From Liriodendron chinense (Eukaryota > Streptophyta > Magnoliopsida > Magnoliales > Magnoliaceae): a stretch of 64,000 nucleotides of DNA. Where the stretch lies: positions 3,215,501 through 3,279,500 of the forward strand of contig ML058466.1 in the NCBI GenBank assembly GCA_003013855.2, in the 5' to 3' direction. The translations under genes were made by a program, and so were the position numbers. Each line of letters opens with the position of its first letter. Positions within the stretch are counted from its first letter, which is position 1. Under the pieces are notes generated by a model that was not told where the DNA came from, ran no database searches, and worked only from the letters and a program-made list of their open reading frames with translations. Of this stretch, positions 32,915 through 44,831 are shown piece by piece.

Positions 32915-32930
32915 GATGCCCCTCTTTGGC
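32915..32930 (-). other. polypurine tract of A-
   Basis: Element-sense CCAAAGAGGGGCATC directly before the LTR start TGTAGACACC. A near-identical tract precedes the LTR at 44832-44846. Confidence 0.65.
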
Positions 32931-32984
32931 AGAGGTTGCATGCAACCGAATGCCAAAGCGAGTGGACGCCCCACTTCTGACCCG

Positions 32985-33905
32985 GTCATTCATAGATCTT
33001 GGTCTGAAATCTTTGCTTGCCTTTGCATCTGTGCCAGTTGATCGTCTGGAAATCGATCACTCGCACATACCGCGGGAGTTTGGAGAAAACGTTGAGATTG
33101 TCCCTGCATGCGCTGCAACCTGGGTACCCAATCGCAACCCTTCCATTCCCGATCGGTACTAACATCGGAAAGGTACAGTAGAGCCTCTGCATCGCTAGTC
33201 TTACGAGGTTACTGACCCTGTGATTGATTGTATGTTCGATGTTTTCCCGGATCACTCCAGGTGTACTTGTTTCGCTTGACTGTCAAAGTGGTTAGACGCC
33301 CTGCGTCAGATAGTCTTACGGGATTCTACTACGCCGACTTAGACTCAGTTAAGGTACTTCAGGCATCCACGCCTAGGTATGTGCGGGTGGACTCTTTCCA
33401 CCCGACCTGCTGGATTCGATGCTTGGTTTGCAATTCATTTTTTCCTCGATTGTGGTCTGGAATCTTTGTTGTCCTTTGTATCTGAGTCAGATGATTGTTT
33501 GGAAATTGATAACTCGCACATACCGCGGGAGTTTGGAGAAAACGTTGCGATTGTCCCTGCATGCGCTGCAACCTGGGTACCCAATCTCAACCCTTCCATT
33601 CCCGATTGGTACTAACATCGAAAAGGTACAGTAGAGCCTCTGCGTCGCTAATCTTACGAGGTTGCTGACCTTGAGACTGATTGTGTGATGTTTGATGTTT
33701 TCCCAAATCACTCCAGGAGTACTTGTTTCGCTTAACTGTCAAAGTGGTTAGACGTCCTGCGTCAGATAGTCTTACGGGATTCTACTACCCCGACTTGGAC
33801 ACAGTCAAGGTACTTCAGGCATCCACGCCTAGGTATGTGCAGGTGAACTCTTTCCACCCAATCTGCTGATTTTGATACTTGGGTTACAATTCATCGTTTC
33901 CACCT
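32985..33905. repeat. 453-bp tandem duplication in the A- 3' region
   Basis: Two units, about 32995-33447 and 33448-33905, share CGCACATACCGCGGGAGTTT, CCTGCATGCGCTGCAACCTG and GCATCCACGCCTAGGTATGT blocks. The fragment at 44880-45076 holds part of a third related unit. Non-coding. Confidence 0.8.
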
Positions 33906-34750
33906 GTTCAAATGGTTTCTTTGACCGAGCCTTTTGGCTTTCATCTTTTCGTATCTTAGCATGTGGTACGACCGCACTGACACTGGAGTTCAGTTCAACC
34001 GTACTTTGAGTGCATTGGATCCGATGGTCTCCGGGAAAACCGCAAGACATCGGATCTTATTTGATTTTTACGTCGGATCCTACCCAGAGATATGGAAGAT
34101 CTCCTGGTGTTTTGGAGGCAGAACGCTCTACTAGAAAATATTTTTGGATTTTGAAAAGATACCCACTCTGGGGAGTGATACTCCATGGGGTTTTTATTTG
34201 CAAATAGAGATATATTTTTTTTTGAAATGGAAATCTGGTCTGCAAGTGCCTCCACTAGGGATGCCTGTGGGGTCTTTGGCTAACCAACTTTATTTTGAAA
34301 ACAGGTAAACATGATGATTGATGCGATGGATGCTGATGCATGGAGATGCATGACGAATGCATGGCTTTGGCTCATTTTCTTTCAGTTTGATGATTTTGAT
34401 TTTGCTGAAAATGTAGAGAATTTTGAGATTATTGCTTGCAGGGTTGTGCTTCCCTGGGAATTTTCTTTTTAATGCGAATGTTTGGTCAGTGGGTTGGTCA
34501 AGATCCCGACCTGTGGTCGATCAGGTCCATCGTCCCAAGATGCTGTTTCTTTGCTAATGAGAATGTACGATGATTAATTCAGACTTCAAAATGTTCTTTT
34601 GGGCATAAATGCGATTGAGACGGTGCTTGGTCACCAGTTTTAGTCAAGATTCCAATTTGCGAGCGATCAGATCTGTCATCCCAAATTGTGAAGTGAGCGG
34701 AGTTCAAGACTCCTGAAGTATAGTGCTGGGGGCTAGTGACAATTTTTTGT
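33906..34750. other. non-coding 3' region of A-
   Basis: Collinear with 55690-56478 of A+ in reverse. Contains conserved phrases (AGTACGGT..GAACTGAACTCC, CATGATGATTGATGCGATGG) but no ORF of note. Confidence 0.5.
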
Positions 34751-35045
34751 GATTTTTGTAAATATGTGGTCCGAATCTTTACCTGAGTGGTCAGGATAGA
34801 GATCGGTTATTGAAAACAAAGGAAATATTTTTGTGATTTTTGAAAATATTTGATTTAAAAGTAAAGAAAATTATTTTTTTTTTTTGTGATTTTGGCAAAT
34901 ATCTGATTTGAAAGCAAGGGAAATATATTTTTGTGATTTTTGTAAATATTTGATTTGAAAGCAAGGGACATATTTTTTGTGATTTTTGCAAATATTTGAT
35001 TTGAAAGCAAGGGAAATATTTTTGTGATTTTTGAAAAGGTGATTT
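34751..35045. repeat. ~54-bp AT-rich tandem repeat (A-)
   Basis: Units GATTTGAAAGCAAGGGAAAT plus TTTTTGTGATTTTTGCAAATATTT, about five copies. A+ has about three at 55440-55640, so copy number differs between the two elements. Confidence 0.75.
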
Positions 35046-35579
35046 TGCAATGTTTTTGGTATTTTGTGATTTTTCTGAAATGCAGGGAAAAGTATGGAAC
35101 TTTCATCCACTTCCAGCTTCTACTGCTGGTAAGGCACCCAATCCATTTTACGTCAGCGAGCAAGACGAATCTCACACAGTTAAGTGCCATAGTTTTACAT
35201 CTTCGGATGAGGTGATTGCTGAGGGTTTTCAGTCAACACACCCACAAAGTTGCCTGTTCCTCATGTGCAATGCACATAGACCACGTATCGTCTGACGGAC
35301 TCCTTCGGCCACAAAATGAGCCACATCATCACATTTCCCTTAGTCAATCCAGTTTGGGGCCTTACGTTGCTCACAATTCTGTGAGGGTGCGCTCCACCTC
35401 CCAACAGCCTTAATCCCCTTCATGAGTTTTGGGAACAGGGAACATCCGTCAGATTCAACAGCGACTTCCAAATCAAGGTTTTCTATCACGGTGCGTTCAA
35501 CACAAACAGGGTTACGGAGTTCCGCCCGCCTCAGCCTTTACCTGTTTAAAAGATTCCAGACACCCGTACGATCAAGTGT

Positions 35580-36535
35580 CAGCTATGCCTGGAACAGGTT
35601 AGGAAAGAAAGCCCCCGAGAAGTTAATCCCAGTGTAGTTTTAGGTCTTCGGACCGCTGGGGATGAATTTGTGCTGTTGAAATTGATGGCAAATTTTTTTT
35701 TAAATATTTTTTTTGTATTTTTTGAAAAAGTTCCAGATTTCAACTCGGGTAATTGAGGTTGATGCTGGTTTTTATGGAAAGCTTGAAATCTCTTTGGTAT
35801 TTTTTAAAATGATCCGGATTATCGAACCTTGATCCCAGCAGTTGGGGCCGATGCCGGTTTTTGGTTGAAAGCAGGAAATGATCCCCCGAGAAATTAATCC
35901 CGATGTAGTTTAAGGTCTTCGGACCAAAATATGTACATGCTGAAAATGCATTCTTTTTTATGATTTTTTTGAAATGATCTAGGCTGTTGAATCTCAATTT
36001 GAACTATCAAGATTAACACTGGTTTTTATTGAAAACCTCTCGGGATGTTGATCCCGACGTAGTTTAAGGTCTTCGGACCACAAAACATGTAGGGGGCTGG
36101 TGATATATTTTTGTGATTTTGAAAAATGTTCTGAGTCACCGATTCTGATTTTGATGGTTGAGATCGATGCCCATTTTTATTAAAAATCCCTCGGGATCTT
36201 GATCCCGACGTAGTTTAAGGTCTTCGGACAAAAAATATGTACAAGCGATGTGGAAATCGCATTTTTTTATTTTTTAGAAAATGTCCGGAGTCATCAGGTC
36301 TTAATGAAGACCGATGCCGATTTTTATTGAAAATCTCTCGGGATATTGATCCCGACGTAGTTTAAGGTCTTCGGACCACACTATGTGCAAGCTGAAAATA
36401 CATTCTTTTTGATGATTTTTTGAAATGATCCAGGCTGTTGAATCTTAATTTGAACTATCAAGATTAACACTAGTTTTTATTGAAAACCTCTCGGGATGTT
36501 GATCCTGACGTAGTTTAATGTCTTCGAACCAAACT
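35580..36535. repeat. ~150-bp tandem array with GTCCGAAGACCTTAAACTACGT (A-)
   Basis: Six units seen on the minus strand near 35645, 35915, 36070, 36220, 36375 and 36525. Each has the hairpin core TCGGGATCAAYATCCCGA or a degraded form, then CAATAAAAACCxG. Counterpart of 53985-54905. Confidence 0.8.
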
Positions 36536-37131
36536 TTGTGGTTGAGCATACTTACCTTGCTTTGGTTGACTTCTGACGGGGCTGATTGTGATTTAAGTGG
36601 TCTGAATTGCTTGAATTGGTCCCGTGGGCCCTTTCCAAACTTCAGCTTTGCTTTGGAGCACCTATCCTTGATGTTTTGTGAGGCTAAGAAGGCTTTCCAT
36701 GGTGCGGATGATGACTTGGACGGTTCAGATTGCTCTTTTTAGCCATGTGGGCCCACTTGACGATCAGATCTTGGACTCTGGCCTTCTTTCTTGACAATTG
36801 AACCCTTGATGTTGCTATTCGATGACCCATGCGAGCTTTTCCATGGTTTGGATCATGATGATCTAGTCTTTGAGTGGCTTAGATTGCTTGTGGGCCCCTC
36901 TTGATCAATTTTTCTTTTCTTTGACTTGATTAGACCCATTTTGGCTGCAGTACGTCATGATTGGATAGGTGGGGTACCCTCCAGATGATTCAGATTAGCA
37001 TCAAACAAAATCTGGAGTTGATTGGAGCCTTGGGCGGCCCTCAGAGTGCCATCTGCTAACGTGGACTGTCAGTCTCACCTACCAAAGACTGTGAAGCCAA
37101 TCTAGCGGAGAGAGAGGAAGTGCGTCCGTAC

Positions 37132-37154
37132 GGGCGGCCCACAGCGGGCCGCCC
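37132..37154 (+). promoter_or_regulatory. GC inverted repeat upstream of A- antisense ORF
   Basis: GGGCGGCCC-ACAGC-GGGCCGCCC preceded by CCGTAC, perfect arms, on the strand that encodes the antisense ORF whose ATG is 105 bases downstream at 37260. Identical core to the LTR promoter copy at 32477 on the other strand. Confidence 0.75.
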
Positions 37155-37259
37155 AAGGTTCGCCTCTTGTGCGGTCTGGGCTGGCTCTGGTTCGGACATT
37201 CTCTTCTGTCCACTGCTCCTGTCCTCACCTGCTTTGTACTGGAGAATTCAATTCCAGCC

Positions 37260-37823
37260 ATGAATCCTCTCTTCTCTTTATCTTTTTTCTTCATCTTGTC
37301 TTCTTTCTATTTTGTCTTTTCTTGGGCAGCCTTTGATGGTGATCTGGGGGCCATGGTGGGAGAGGCTGGTGGGTCCCACACTCTAGCAATTGGTGAAGGC
37401 TTTAATGATGGAGGGATTCATTTAATGGATGGTAGAGATGGAGCATTGAATGGGGGCATTGATGAGGGGCTAGGGATGGTGGTTGGTGGAGCTTTGAATG
37501 GCCCCATTAATGGCAGCCATGCTGAAATTTCTGATTTGTATGGGGCCTTCATCATGGGGGAAACGGATGGTATGGATGAGATGGGAAGATGGGACATAGG
37601 TGAAGCTATGCATCCCTTGAATGTGGGCTACCTGGATGATGTGATCGATGGTGATGATGGGGTCATGATGCACATTGATGGGCTGATCTTAGATTGCCTT
37701 CTGGTACCTATGAGGAGAGAAAACACTTTAGTAAAAGGATTGAAGCATCAAAGCAGGAAGAGAGATACTTACCTTCTGGGAGGAATGATCGGGAGAAAAA
37801 CGCTTGTACGAGGCACTCCATAA
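37260..37823 (+). CDS. A- antisense ORF, secreted-like N-terminus plus acidic linker
   Basis: 187 codons without interruption. Residues 1-23 are hydrophobic (NPLFSLSFFFILSSFYFVFS) ending in a small-residue A-x-A-like cut site; the rest is Gly/Asp/Met-rich and acidic (DGRDGALNGGIDEGLG, MDEMGRWDIGEAMHPLN, DDVIDGDD). It matches the N-terminal part of the B1 antisense PMD gene (27453-27963) but the PMD itself is deleted; a short basic tail of unrelated sequence ends it. The A+ copy (52690-53253) is also open and differs at about nine residues with fewer silent changes, so there is no sign of purifying selection. Function unknown. Confidence 0.5.
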   Translation: MNPLFSLSFFFILSSFYFVFSWAAFDGDLGAMVGEAGGSHTLAIGEGFNDGGIHLMDGRDGALNGGIDEGLGMVVGGALNGPINGSHAEISDLYGAFIMGETDGMDEMGRWDIGEAMHPLNVGYLDDVIDGDDGVMMHIDGLILDCLLVPMRRENTLVKGLKHQSRKRDTYLLGGMIGRKTLVRGTP

Positions 37824-38235
37824 GTTGGCTGGGGGATGTTTATTTTGAAAGCCCTGTAAGTTTTTTTTTTTCATATATGCGAATAAGGAAAAATGATTTT
37901 TTTTTCTTTTTGGAAAATATATGCAAATCATGAAGTAAAAATTTGTGTCAAGTGCTTATCTGTCTGTGAATGATTTGGACTTGTGCTTTTAGATGTAGGA
38001 ATCGGAATATTTGACTCAGCCTGATGTCATACTCGATTTTCTTAATTATTCACCAAGGGTCTTGGTCCCCTTAAGATAGTGCGCAATGGTATCCTGCCCC
38101 TAGAATTTGGGCAGATCTTGAAAGAATTCTCGACTCATAGCCACCATCCTTGCTTCCATTGAATCTTCATGTCGCTTGGATCTCTCATGTACCTGCTTTT
38201 TTTTTTCCTTTTTCTTTTCTTAGCCATTATTTCCT
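37824..38235. other. non-coding spacer between antisense ORF and repeat array (A-)
   Basis: Collinear with 52285-52690 of A+ in reverse. Contains a T-rich run at 37861-37870 and short phrases (GGACCAAGACCC, CATGATTTGCATATA) but no ORF. Confidence 0.4.
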
Positions 38236-38452
38236 GCAATGCCCTTTCGGGTTTTCGCTGCGTCCGGCTTGCCGTCATTTTTTCTCGTGGGGCCCTTTCG
38301 GGTTTTCACCACGTCCCGGGTATTTGATCTTGCCTGCCCCTTAGCAGCTATGCTGTTTTTACCCTTGGCGCCCTTTCGAGTTTTCACCAAGTCCGCTATG
38401 TGCCCACTATTTTTACTCGGAGCGCCCTTTCGGGTTTTCATTCCACCCTCTT
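38236..38452 (-). repeat. four-unit GAAAACCCGAAAGGGC array (A-)
   Basis: Minus-strand units correspond one to one with those of B1 (24655-24880) and A+, including the longer second unit. Confidence 0.85.
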
Positions 38453-38842
38453 TGTTTAAGCACACATCTCTTCTTTTCTTTTTGGATAACTGCGGCGACC
38501 AGAGGTCAGGAATCCGTCGTTGTCGGCCGATGGTAACCTTTCGGCCCTTATCTTAAGTTACAATGGTAGAGCTGTCGGTCTTTGCTATCGACCTTCTGAG
38601 ATGAATGGATGGATGACTGTGTTTCTTCTTGGGTTGATTTTTTTCTTGGGTGCCCTGCTTTGGCTTCCTTTTTCTCTTTTCTTCTTTTTTTTCTTTCTTT
38701 TGTATTCTTTTTCTCTCTTTTTTTTGTATTTTCCCTTTATTTGGAACACTTATTGGTGGACGGGAAGGGATTCTCAGAGGTCTAAGCCTTGACCTCTTGA
38801 CTTCAACTCTACTAATGTAACTCTTGATAAGGTTGGATTGGC

Positions 38843-39470
38843 TTACCTGTGAGAGATTTTCACGTTGTCGGCGTTGATTGGCTCTGGAAGATCCTTACCC
38901 CTCAGGCTGGTGAGTCGAACGGTGCGTCCCAGAAGAAATTCACTGATTCTTGAGGCTTGCCCCTTGAGTCTGATAGATGCAGCAGTGCTTGTTGTAAACC
39001 CATATGACTTTTCGTTCTTCGGCTTCATTCTTCATCAGCACTCACGGTGATATGATTTTGACTCAAACTTGTAGGTCTGTCTTCTGATTTTAAGCTTCTC
39101 GAGGAACTTTTCCATCCTTAGATTTCAAAGGACATCCCATTGCCAATGTTGATAGCATGTGGGAACCCTTAACAATTGATGATATCATTCTTCATGTGAA
39201 TTATCATGCGAGATCAGAATATTACCTCCATCCACTTTGTGCTGCAATCAACTGCCACAAGTATATGCGTATGACCGCTAGATGATGCCGAGTCAATTTT
39301 TCTGTTAATGTAGATACCTCGTATAGGGAATAGCTGGAGTGTTATCAGGTTGTAGAATTTTGAAGCACACACATGGATCCGAGTGCATGTTGCGGACACT
39401 TGAAGTGCTTTTTGACATGTTGGCAACAATCTGTCTTCATTGAGCCGTGAGGTTTCTTCGATCATTTGTC
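38843..39470 (-). pseudogene. A- integrase remnant
   Basis: Short readable pieces match B1 integrase: the zinc-finger strand around a C-Q-x-A-L-x-V-x-A-T-C block (39380-39440), SSGHTHILVAVDCSTKWMEV (39214-39290), and the C-terminal SLRGKDLPEPINADNVKISHR (38845-38910). The active-site region with the second Asp and Glu is missing. Stops interrupt every frame. The same pieces with the same gaps are found in A+ at 51000-51600. Confidence 0.7.
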
Positions 39471-39599
39471 AAGTCGTACACTCCAGCATGGAATGCAAGC
39501 ATAGTCTTGGCAGCATCTTTTTGATAGGCTTGATGAGTTTTTTGATCGAGTCTGGATAAGTCTTCATAGGACGCAAGATTAGGAAGTCATGACTTCAAA

Positions 39600-39980
39600 A
39601 ATTCGATCATTCTCTGTTTATTTTTCGGGGACAAGGATTCTCAATGCACACTTCCTTATGGGTCTCAGGGACAAGGATTCTCAATGCACACTTCCTTATG
39701 GGTCTCAGGGACAAGGATTCTCAATGCACACTTCCTTATGGGTCTCAGGAGATCCTAGGTTTATAATTTTGAAACTTTTTGAGATGAAATCGGCTTTTGG
39801 TTCGAACTTTTGAGGAGACCCTCTTAGTTTGGGATTCAACTCATCATTTTCCTCATCATTTGGCTTTGTCCAGACCCTTGAGTTTGAAGTCCAACTCTAG
39901 ATCGAAATCTTATGAGTCAACTTCATACTCAAGTGCTTTGACAGACAGACTTGACACTTTTATTGAAAAAGATTTCTAAT
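39600..39980 (-). pseudogene. A- RT N-terminal remnant with 40-bp triplication
   Basis: Minus-strand sequence corresponds to the first about 100 codons of the B1 pol frame (SYDFDIKLDFEL and LGTPEIPREVRIGKSLP regions). The bases after that, to the catalytic domain, are deleted and joined to integrase-derived sequence. A 40-bp unit is present three times at 39628-39667, 39668-39707 and 39708-39747. Confidence 0.7.
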
Positions 39981-40272
39981 AAATTTTTTTTTGCTTTCAA
40001 AGATTTTCTATTTTTTTGGAATGTTGTGAATATCTGGATTTTTTTGAACTTTTTGGACTTTCTGAAATTTTGAATTTTTTTTTAAAATATTTGGTGTTTT
40101 GGGTTTTTGAATCTTCTGATTTTTTTTTTTGAATTTTTTTTTGTAAAGGACCCGAGCAAGACGATGATGTGAACCAAGTGTTGCCTGATTCGACTCGGGG
40201 AGCCGAGCACTGTCGGCTTTTATTGGCCGTCATGGGGACTACAAACCTGTTACTGCCCTGCACTCCTTCCCC

Positions 40273-40710
40273 TTAGGAGGCAGGGCCAGAGGGATCAGTA
40301 GGCCAACCCTCATCGTTGCGCCCAAACATCATGATAGATCTGAAATTGGGCTCTGAGTCAGTGTCGGATGCGATTTCTCCTGGTTCGTCCCTGATGAATT
40401 GCAGCTCTTCAGGTTCATCCGGCTGAGGTAGGACCAGAACGGCAGCCCAATCGATCAGGGGAAATTCCTGCCCCTTGCTTGCGTCTTCTTTGAGTAACTC
40501 TATCAGACTCGATCTGCTTGTTTGATCATCAAAGGTGGAATCCAGTCCATCATCAGGATAGATAATCCCTGCATTGATAAATGGATTGGTTGAGCAAGAT
40601 GCTTCTTGAGACCCCATTCTTCTGATCTTGTGCTTTGGTTTCCTATCTGAGTAGGCCGATACGCAGTCTTCTCTATCCACATTCTCTTGAACTCCCATGA
40701 TTCGGGTCAA
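40273..40710 (-). pseudogene. A- acidic linker before RT remnant
   Basis: A 145-codon open stretch, rich in Asp, Glu and Pro (PQPDEPEELQFI, ASDTDSEPNF), equivalent to 49790-50247 of A+ and to the linker of B1 near 12340-12530. It is the last coding part of the gag-protease frame before the A-rich spacer (39980-40150). No domain recognised. Confidence 0.55.
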
Positions 40711-40817
40711 GTCTTATTCGAGCTGATAGTAGAAGGTTTGAGCCTCAGAAGGAGACATAGTTCGATCGATGGGACATGCGCAGGGAAGTATTTGCATTGT
40801 GATGGATAAGACTCCCC

Positions 40818-41204
40818 TTAGAGCTTTACATCACGGCTGCGTGTAGCTCTCAATGTTGATGCTTCTACCTGGAAAGTTTCGTAATATGGTGATCGCCCTA
40901 TCTCCAAAGATTGCTGACCCTGGTGAAGATTTGAAGAGATGGCACCGATTCTGTGAAACCAAGTTCGATAAGAAAGGAGATGTAATGAAGCTGAGATGTC
41001 GAAGACCTGAAGAGTGATGGTTGATGTTTTTGGACCGATCAGAACCTGGACATCAATCTCCCCTTCGACCTCCTCGATAGTGGCCACATAATTGAAGCTG
41101 GGACCCAATTCTGCTAGGGCATGTGGCATGTTGTCTAAGGAAGGGTCTTCTTCTTGGAGGATGATGGTCGAAGTAGAAGCCGAATAGACAGGTGCGGTGG
41201 GCAA
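40818..41204 (-). pseudogene. A- protease remnant
   Basis: The frame keeps only the second half of the protease (EVEGEIDVQVLIGPKTSTITLQVFDISAS and RTWFHRIGAISSNLHQ, matching the B2 segment at 62981-63130). The D-N-G-S active site is absent. Upstream it continues into QGHNLP-type repeats at 41190-41370. Confidence 0.7.
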
Positions 41205-41375
41205 GTTGTGCCCCTGGTTGTTTGCTGGAGAAATGGGCAGGTTGTGCCCCTGGCTGACTATTGCTGAGACCGGCAGGTTGTGCCCCTGGTTTGCTGATGC
41301 TGCGTTAGGGAGATTGTCCCCTTGGTTAACTGAGATGGGCGAAATGTGCCCATGGTTAGAAATGGGTGCGAAGAA

Positions 41376-43093
41376 TTAATCAACTGAAGGTGCCCCTTGC
41401 ATGATGATGGGCTCTGGGATCGAAATAGTTGAGGGTGCCCCTTGTAGGATGAGTGGCTCGAACTCTGAACTAGAGTCGATGGCCCGGATAAACTGGCGAG
41501 GAAGCTCTTCTTGGTTGATGAAAGCTGGATAGGCAGGAGGTGCCACTTGCATTACAGAGACTGGATCAACTAGAGATGCCCCTTGCAGGATGAGGGGCTC
41601 TGAAACTGGACTAGTTAGGGGTGCCCCTTGCCAACCTTGATTAGGGAACTGTGAGTTCCATCTTGACTGTTGCTGTTGCTGCGGTTGTCCATGCTGAGGG
41701 AGGAATAGTGCATCTTCGGTAGAGGCGACAAGATCATCCTCTTCCATTGGATGGGAGATGGGAACACTATCATTATCGCTCTCGTATCCGGTAGGCTCAC
41801 CTTCCACTATCGGTTGTACTGGAGAGGCCTGCTGAGGCCACCAAGGGGAGATCATCTCAGCCCTTATTCCGGCTTCGACTTGTTCCCCGGCGCAGATGAG
41901 TTGGCTGAAGTTCGCATATGGATGTGAGACAAGGTATCCAGAGATACTTGGATTTGCCGAGTGGACGATCATGGAGATTTGCTCATCGTCGTCTATGGGA
42001 GTCTTCATTCTAGCGGCCATGGCCCGCCACCGTCCAACATAGGCTGACAATGTTTCATCACTTCTTTGCCTGAGAGCTGCGAGGTCCGCTCTCCTGGGTG
42101 CCATGTTAAGATTGTATGCGAACCTGTCGATGAAAGCCTAAGAGAGCTGCTCCCAAGTCCTGATGCGATGACAGTCCAATGATGTGTACCAGTCTAGGGC
42201 ATCATTTTTCAGGGACTTTTGAAACAGACGGATCAACGCCCCGTCGTTGCTTGCCACAGCACCTAGCTTACCACAAAATGATCTTAAGTGGTTTATAGGA
42301 CACCCTGTCCCGTCATATCTTTTAAATTTTAGTACCTGAAAGCCTTGAGGTACCATTGCATCGGGAAATGGACAAAGGTCCCTGAACTTAGTGGATGGAA
42401 GATCCACCCCTTGCTGCTTCTGCAACTTTCTCTTCATCTCTCGCATCTGTTCTTGGAGTTGTTTGATTTCAGAGGGACCAAATGAAGGAGATCTTGCCCC
42501 TTGCCAGGACTGAGCTGGCCCCCTTTCATAATAATTGGTGTCATTGATGCTCCTATGATTCCTGCTTGAAGGAGGTTGGGCCTGATAATTACTCCCATTA
42601 TAGGGACTTTGTTGGACTGGAGCTGAGAAAGGAGACTGCTAAGAAATCCCAGTCACAGGAGAATATTGAAATTGGTTGGAACTCCCATTACGAAGAGGAT
42701 GTTGGAATTGGCTCGGAGTTCTGGTTGTGGGATGTGACTGAAAATGGCTCTCATTTGCAGGAGGATACTGGAAGAAATGCCCTGAGGTTGAGGGTTGTTC
42801 TGATTGAAGGCCCCTGTTAGGAGGGTATCGAAAGTCCTGAGTGATCCTTGGCGGTTATGGTTGGGATAAATGGATGCCGGGAGTGCCTTCGATGGTTGTT
42901 GAGGTTGTTGAACTGGACCAGCTTGATTGCTGGCTACTGAAACCTGGGCTTGTGTGAATCGAAGAAGCATTTCCAGCATGGCTTTCATGCTTTGTTGTAG
43001 CTCTTGGATGCCAGGAATTGACATGAATTCTTTCAAGTTTAACTGTGGAGAGGAAGCCTCAAGCATTTCGAGGGCAGGGAATGGGAGAGCCAT
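41376..43093 (-). pseudogene. gag: A- gag
   Basis: Three frame segments give a nearly full gag: an N-terminal helical part (SMKAMLEMLLRFTQAQ), the gag core with GVDLPSTKFRDLCPFPDAM, FKRYDGTGCPINHLRSFCG, ALIRLFQKSLKNDALDWYTS and WEQLS, then RADLAALRQRSDETLSAYVGRWRAMAARM and SGYLVSHPYANFSQLI, followed by glutamine-rich sequence and LILQGAPS-type repeats. Stops lie near 42112 and 42640. The zinc knuckle found in B is replaced by the Q-rich and QGAP repeats. Gag retention fits a non-autonomous element. Confidence 0.8.
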
Positions 43094-43313
43094 GTCGGTT
43101 TTGTACTGGACGTGGCAGGGTGATTTGGTTTGAAGGAGTAATGGTGGGGAAGTATGCTCTACTTTTTTTTTGGGTTTTGGGATTTTCCTATTTTTTCTTT
43201 ATTTTGGTTTTGGGTAGAATGCTATGCAATGAGATTGTATGAGGACTAATGACTTTCAAGTATAGGGAGGATTCTGTTTTTCAAGTCGGATCACGACTAG
43301 TGGGACTAGCTAA

Positions 43314-43331
43314 TCCCCAGTGGAGTCGCTA
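43314..43331 (-). other. primer binding site of A-
   Basis: Minus strand reads TAGCGACTCCACTGGGGA three bases inside the 5' LTR end. A+ has TGGCGACTCTGCTGGGGA and B2 TGGCGACTCTACTGGGGA. The form TGG...GGGGA fits the 3' end of a tRNA, but I do not assign which one. Confidence 0.7.
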
Positions 43332-43334
43332 TTC

Positions 43335-44831
43335 TGTGGACCCTCGCCGTTTCGCGCTCCCACACGATGTTCTTGTCCCTTCCCTTTCGAGAAAAGAAGG
43401 AGAGGATGCGTGAGTGCGAATCGCCGTTTGCGCCACTGGCTTGCCTTGTTCTCGAGGGCTTTATCCGGTAGTCGTGTTTAAGCTGGATGTGTTTAAATGA
43501 GTTTATATAAGACCAGAGTCGTCACTAGCCAATTACTTCGAATCTACAGTCGGCTAGACCCCGTAGAAACGTTAGAGAAGGGGATCCGAAGATTCCTTCC
43601 TCTAAAATGACTCCTATTGATCTGCAGCCAGAGATTCGAGGTAAGGGATCACGGTTACAGGGTGGGAAGAGGTTAAGCACCCCACACACTGCCCGTACCA
43701 AGGTACGGTCTCTACTTCACAGAATCAACCTAACACTTGAAAGTCTATTTTAACCCTCGTACATTCTCATTGATGACATGATGCATAAATGCAGGTTTGA
43801 ACATTAAGAGTTTCTGATGGGCAGGTTCCAATAACAGGCAAGCCCAGAGCATACGCTTGAACTGACAGGTGCTTAATATAAAATGTATGCAGTGTGTTTG
43901 AATAATCAAGGTGCTTTATAGTGAAGCATGAATGCAAGTCTGAACAGTAAGAGTTTCTGATGGGCAGGTTCCAATAACAGGCAAGCCCAGAGCATACGCT
44001 CGAACTGACAGGTGCTTAATATAAGACGTATGCAGTGTGTTTGAATAATCAAGGTGCTTGCAGTGAAGCAGGGGGGTTGGAATAAAAGTAAATGTTGCAC
44101 TTATGCTAGATGCAAATGAGATGATGCTGGAAGGGAACAGCTAGATGGACGGAGGTGTCGCAAGGGTTGGCTTCGAGTGGCTGGATCAAGACTTGGATGG
44201 CTTGGGAGACTTGGGCCAGTGGTCAGGCTGGGCTGGACCAGGGCTAGGCTCTCCTCACTCGGGCTCTCCTTGGTGGAAAGATGGGCTAAAAGGGTAGAGA
44301 ATGACTCAGACGGATGAGTCGCTGGACTGGATGGGTTGTCTCTTGAAATGAGAAGGGGAGGGGGGTATTTATAGCAGCGGGCAGTCGCAGAACTCGTAAA
44401 TATTTTTGGGCAGCCCGCTGTGGGCCGCCCGTACGGTCATTCCTCGATTTCCAGCGCGCGGTACAGTCGTTTCTCGGGGCTGCTGTTTGGCTCAGTGGGT
44501 CGACTCAGTGAGTTGACTCAGCGGGTCGACTCGGTGATTTGACTCGGCGGGTTGACTCGGTGTTTTGACTCGACGAGTTGACTCAGCAAGTTGACTCAGT
44601 GGGTTGACTCAGTGAGTTTGACTTTTTTAGGATTTTTTGACTGGCTTTTCTTATGGGGGTTTTTTAGGCTGATTTTAGGAGTGGGTTGACTGCGTTCAGG
44701 CTTGAGTCGGGCTATGGATTGGGGCTTACAAAGGTGATTTTGGCTGAGTTTGGACTTGGGATTTGGGGTTATGGTCCTCCATTCATCCAGCTATCTCTAC
44801 CAACAGTGTAGCCGAAGGTGGGGTGTCTACA
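43335..44831 (-). mobile_element. A- 5' LTR
   Basis: 1497 bp, same parts as the 3' LTR: minisatellite 44500-44630, GC inverted repeat 44408-44430 (one arm change), TATA box 44366-44373, hairpin 43693-43708, tandem duplication 43780-44070. It lacks one short unit of the minisatellite relative to 31402-32914. Confidence 0.85.

Larger units (their letters stand above)
31402..44831 (-). mobile_element. element A- : non-autonomous Tat-type retrotransposon with both LTRs
   Basis: 3' LTR at 31402-32914, polypurine tract, internal region, primer site and 5' LTR at 43335-44831, all in minus orientation. The internal region keeps gag but has only remnants of protease, RT and integrase, followed by the repeat array, antisense ORF and long non-coding 3' part. 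The two LTRs differ at few positions by eye, so the copy is fairly young. The low-coordinate flank is LTR C2; the high-coordinate side continues into another A internal fragment (44832-45076) rather than a target duplication. Confidence 0.85.

Noticed and set aside
32986..33711. Small ORFs on both strands repeated at about 453-base spacing
   Set aside because: They are shadows of a tandem duplication in the non-coding 3' region of element A.
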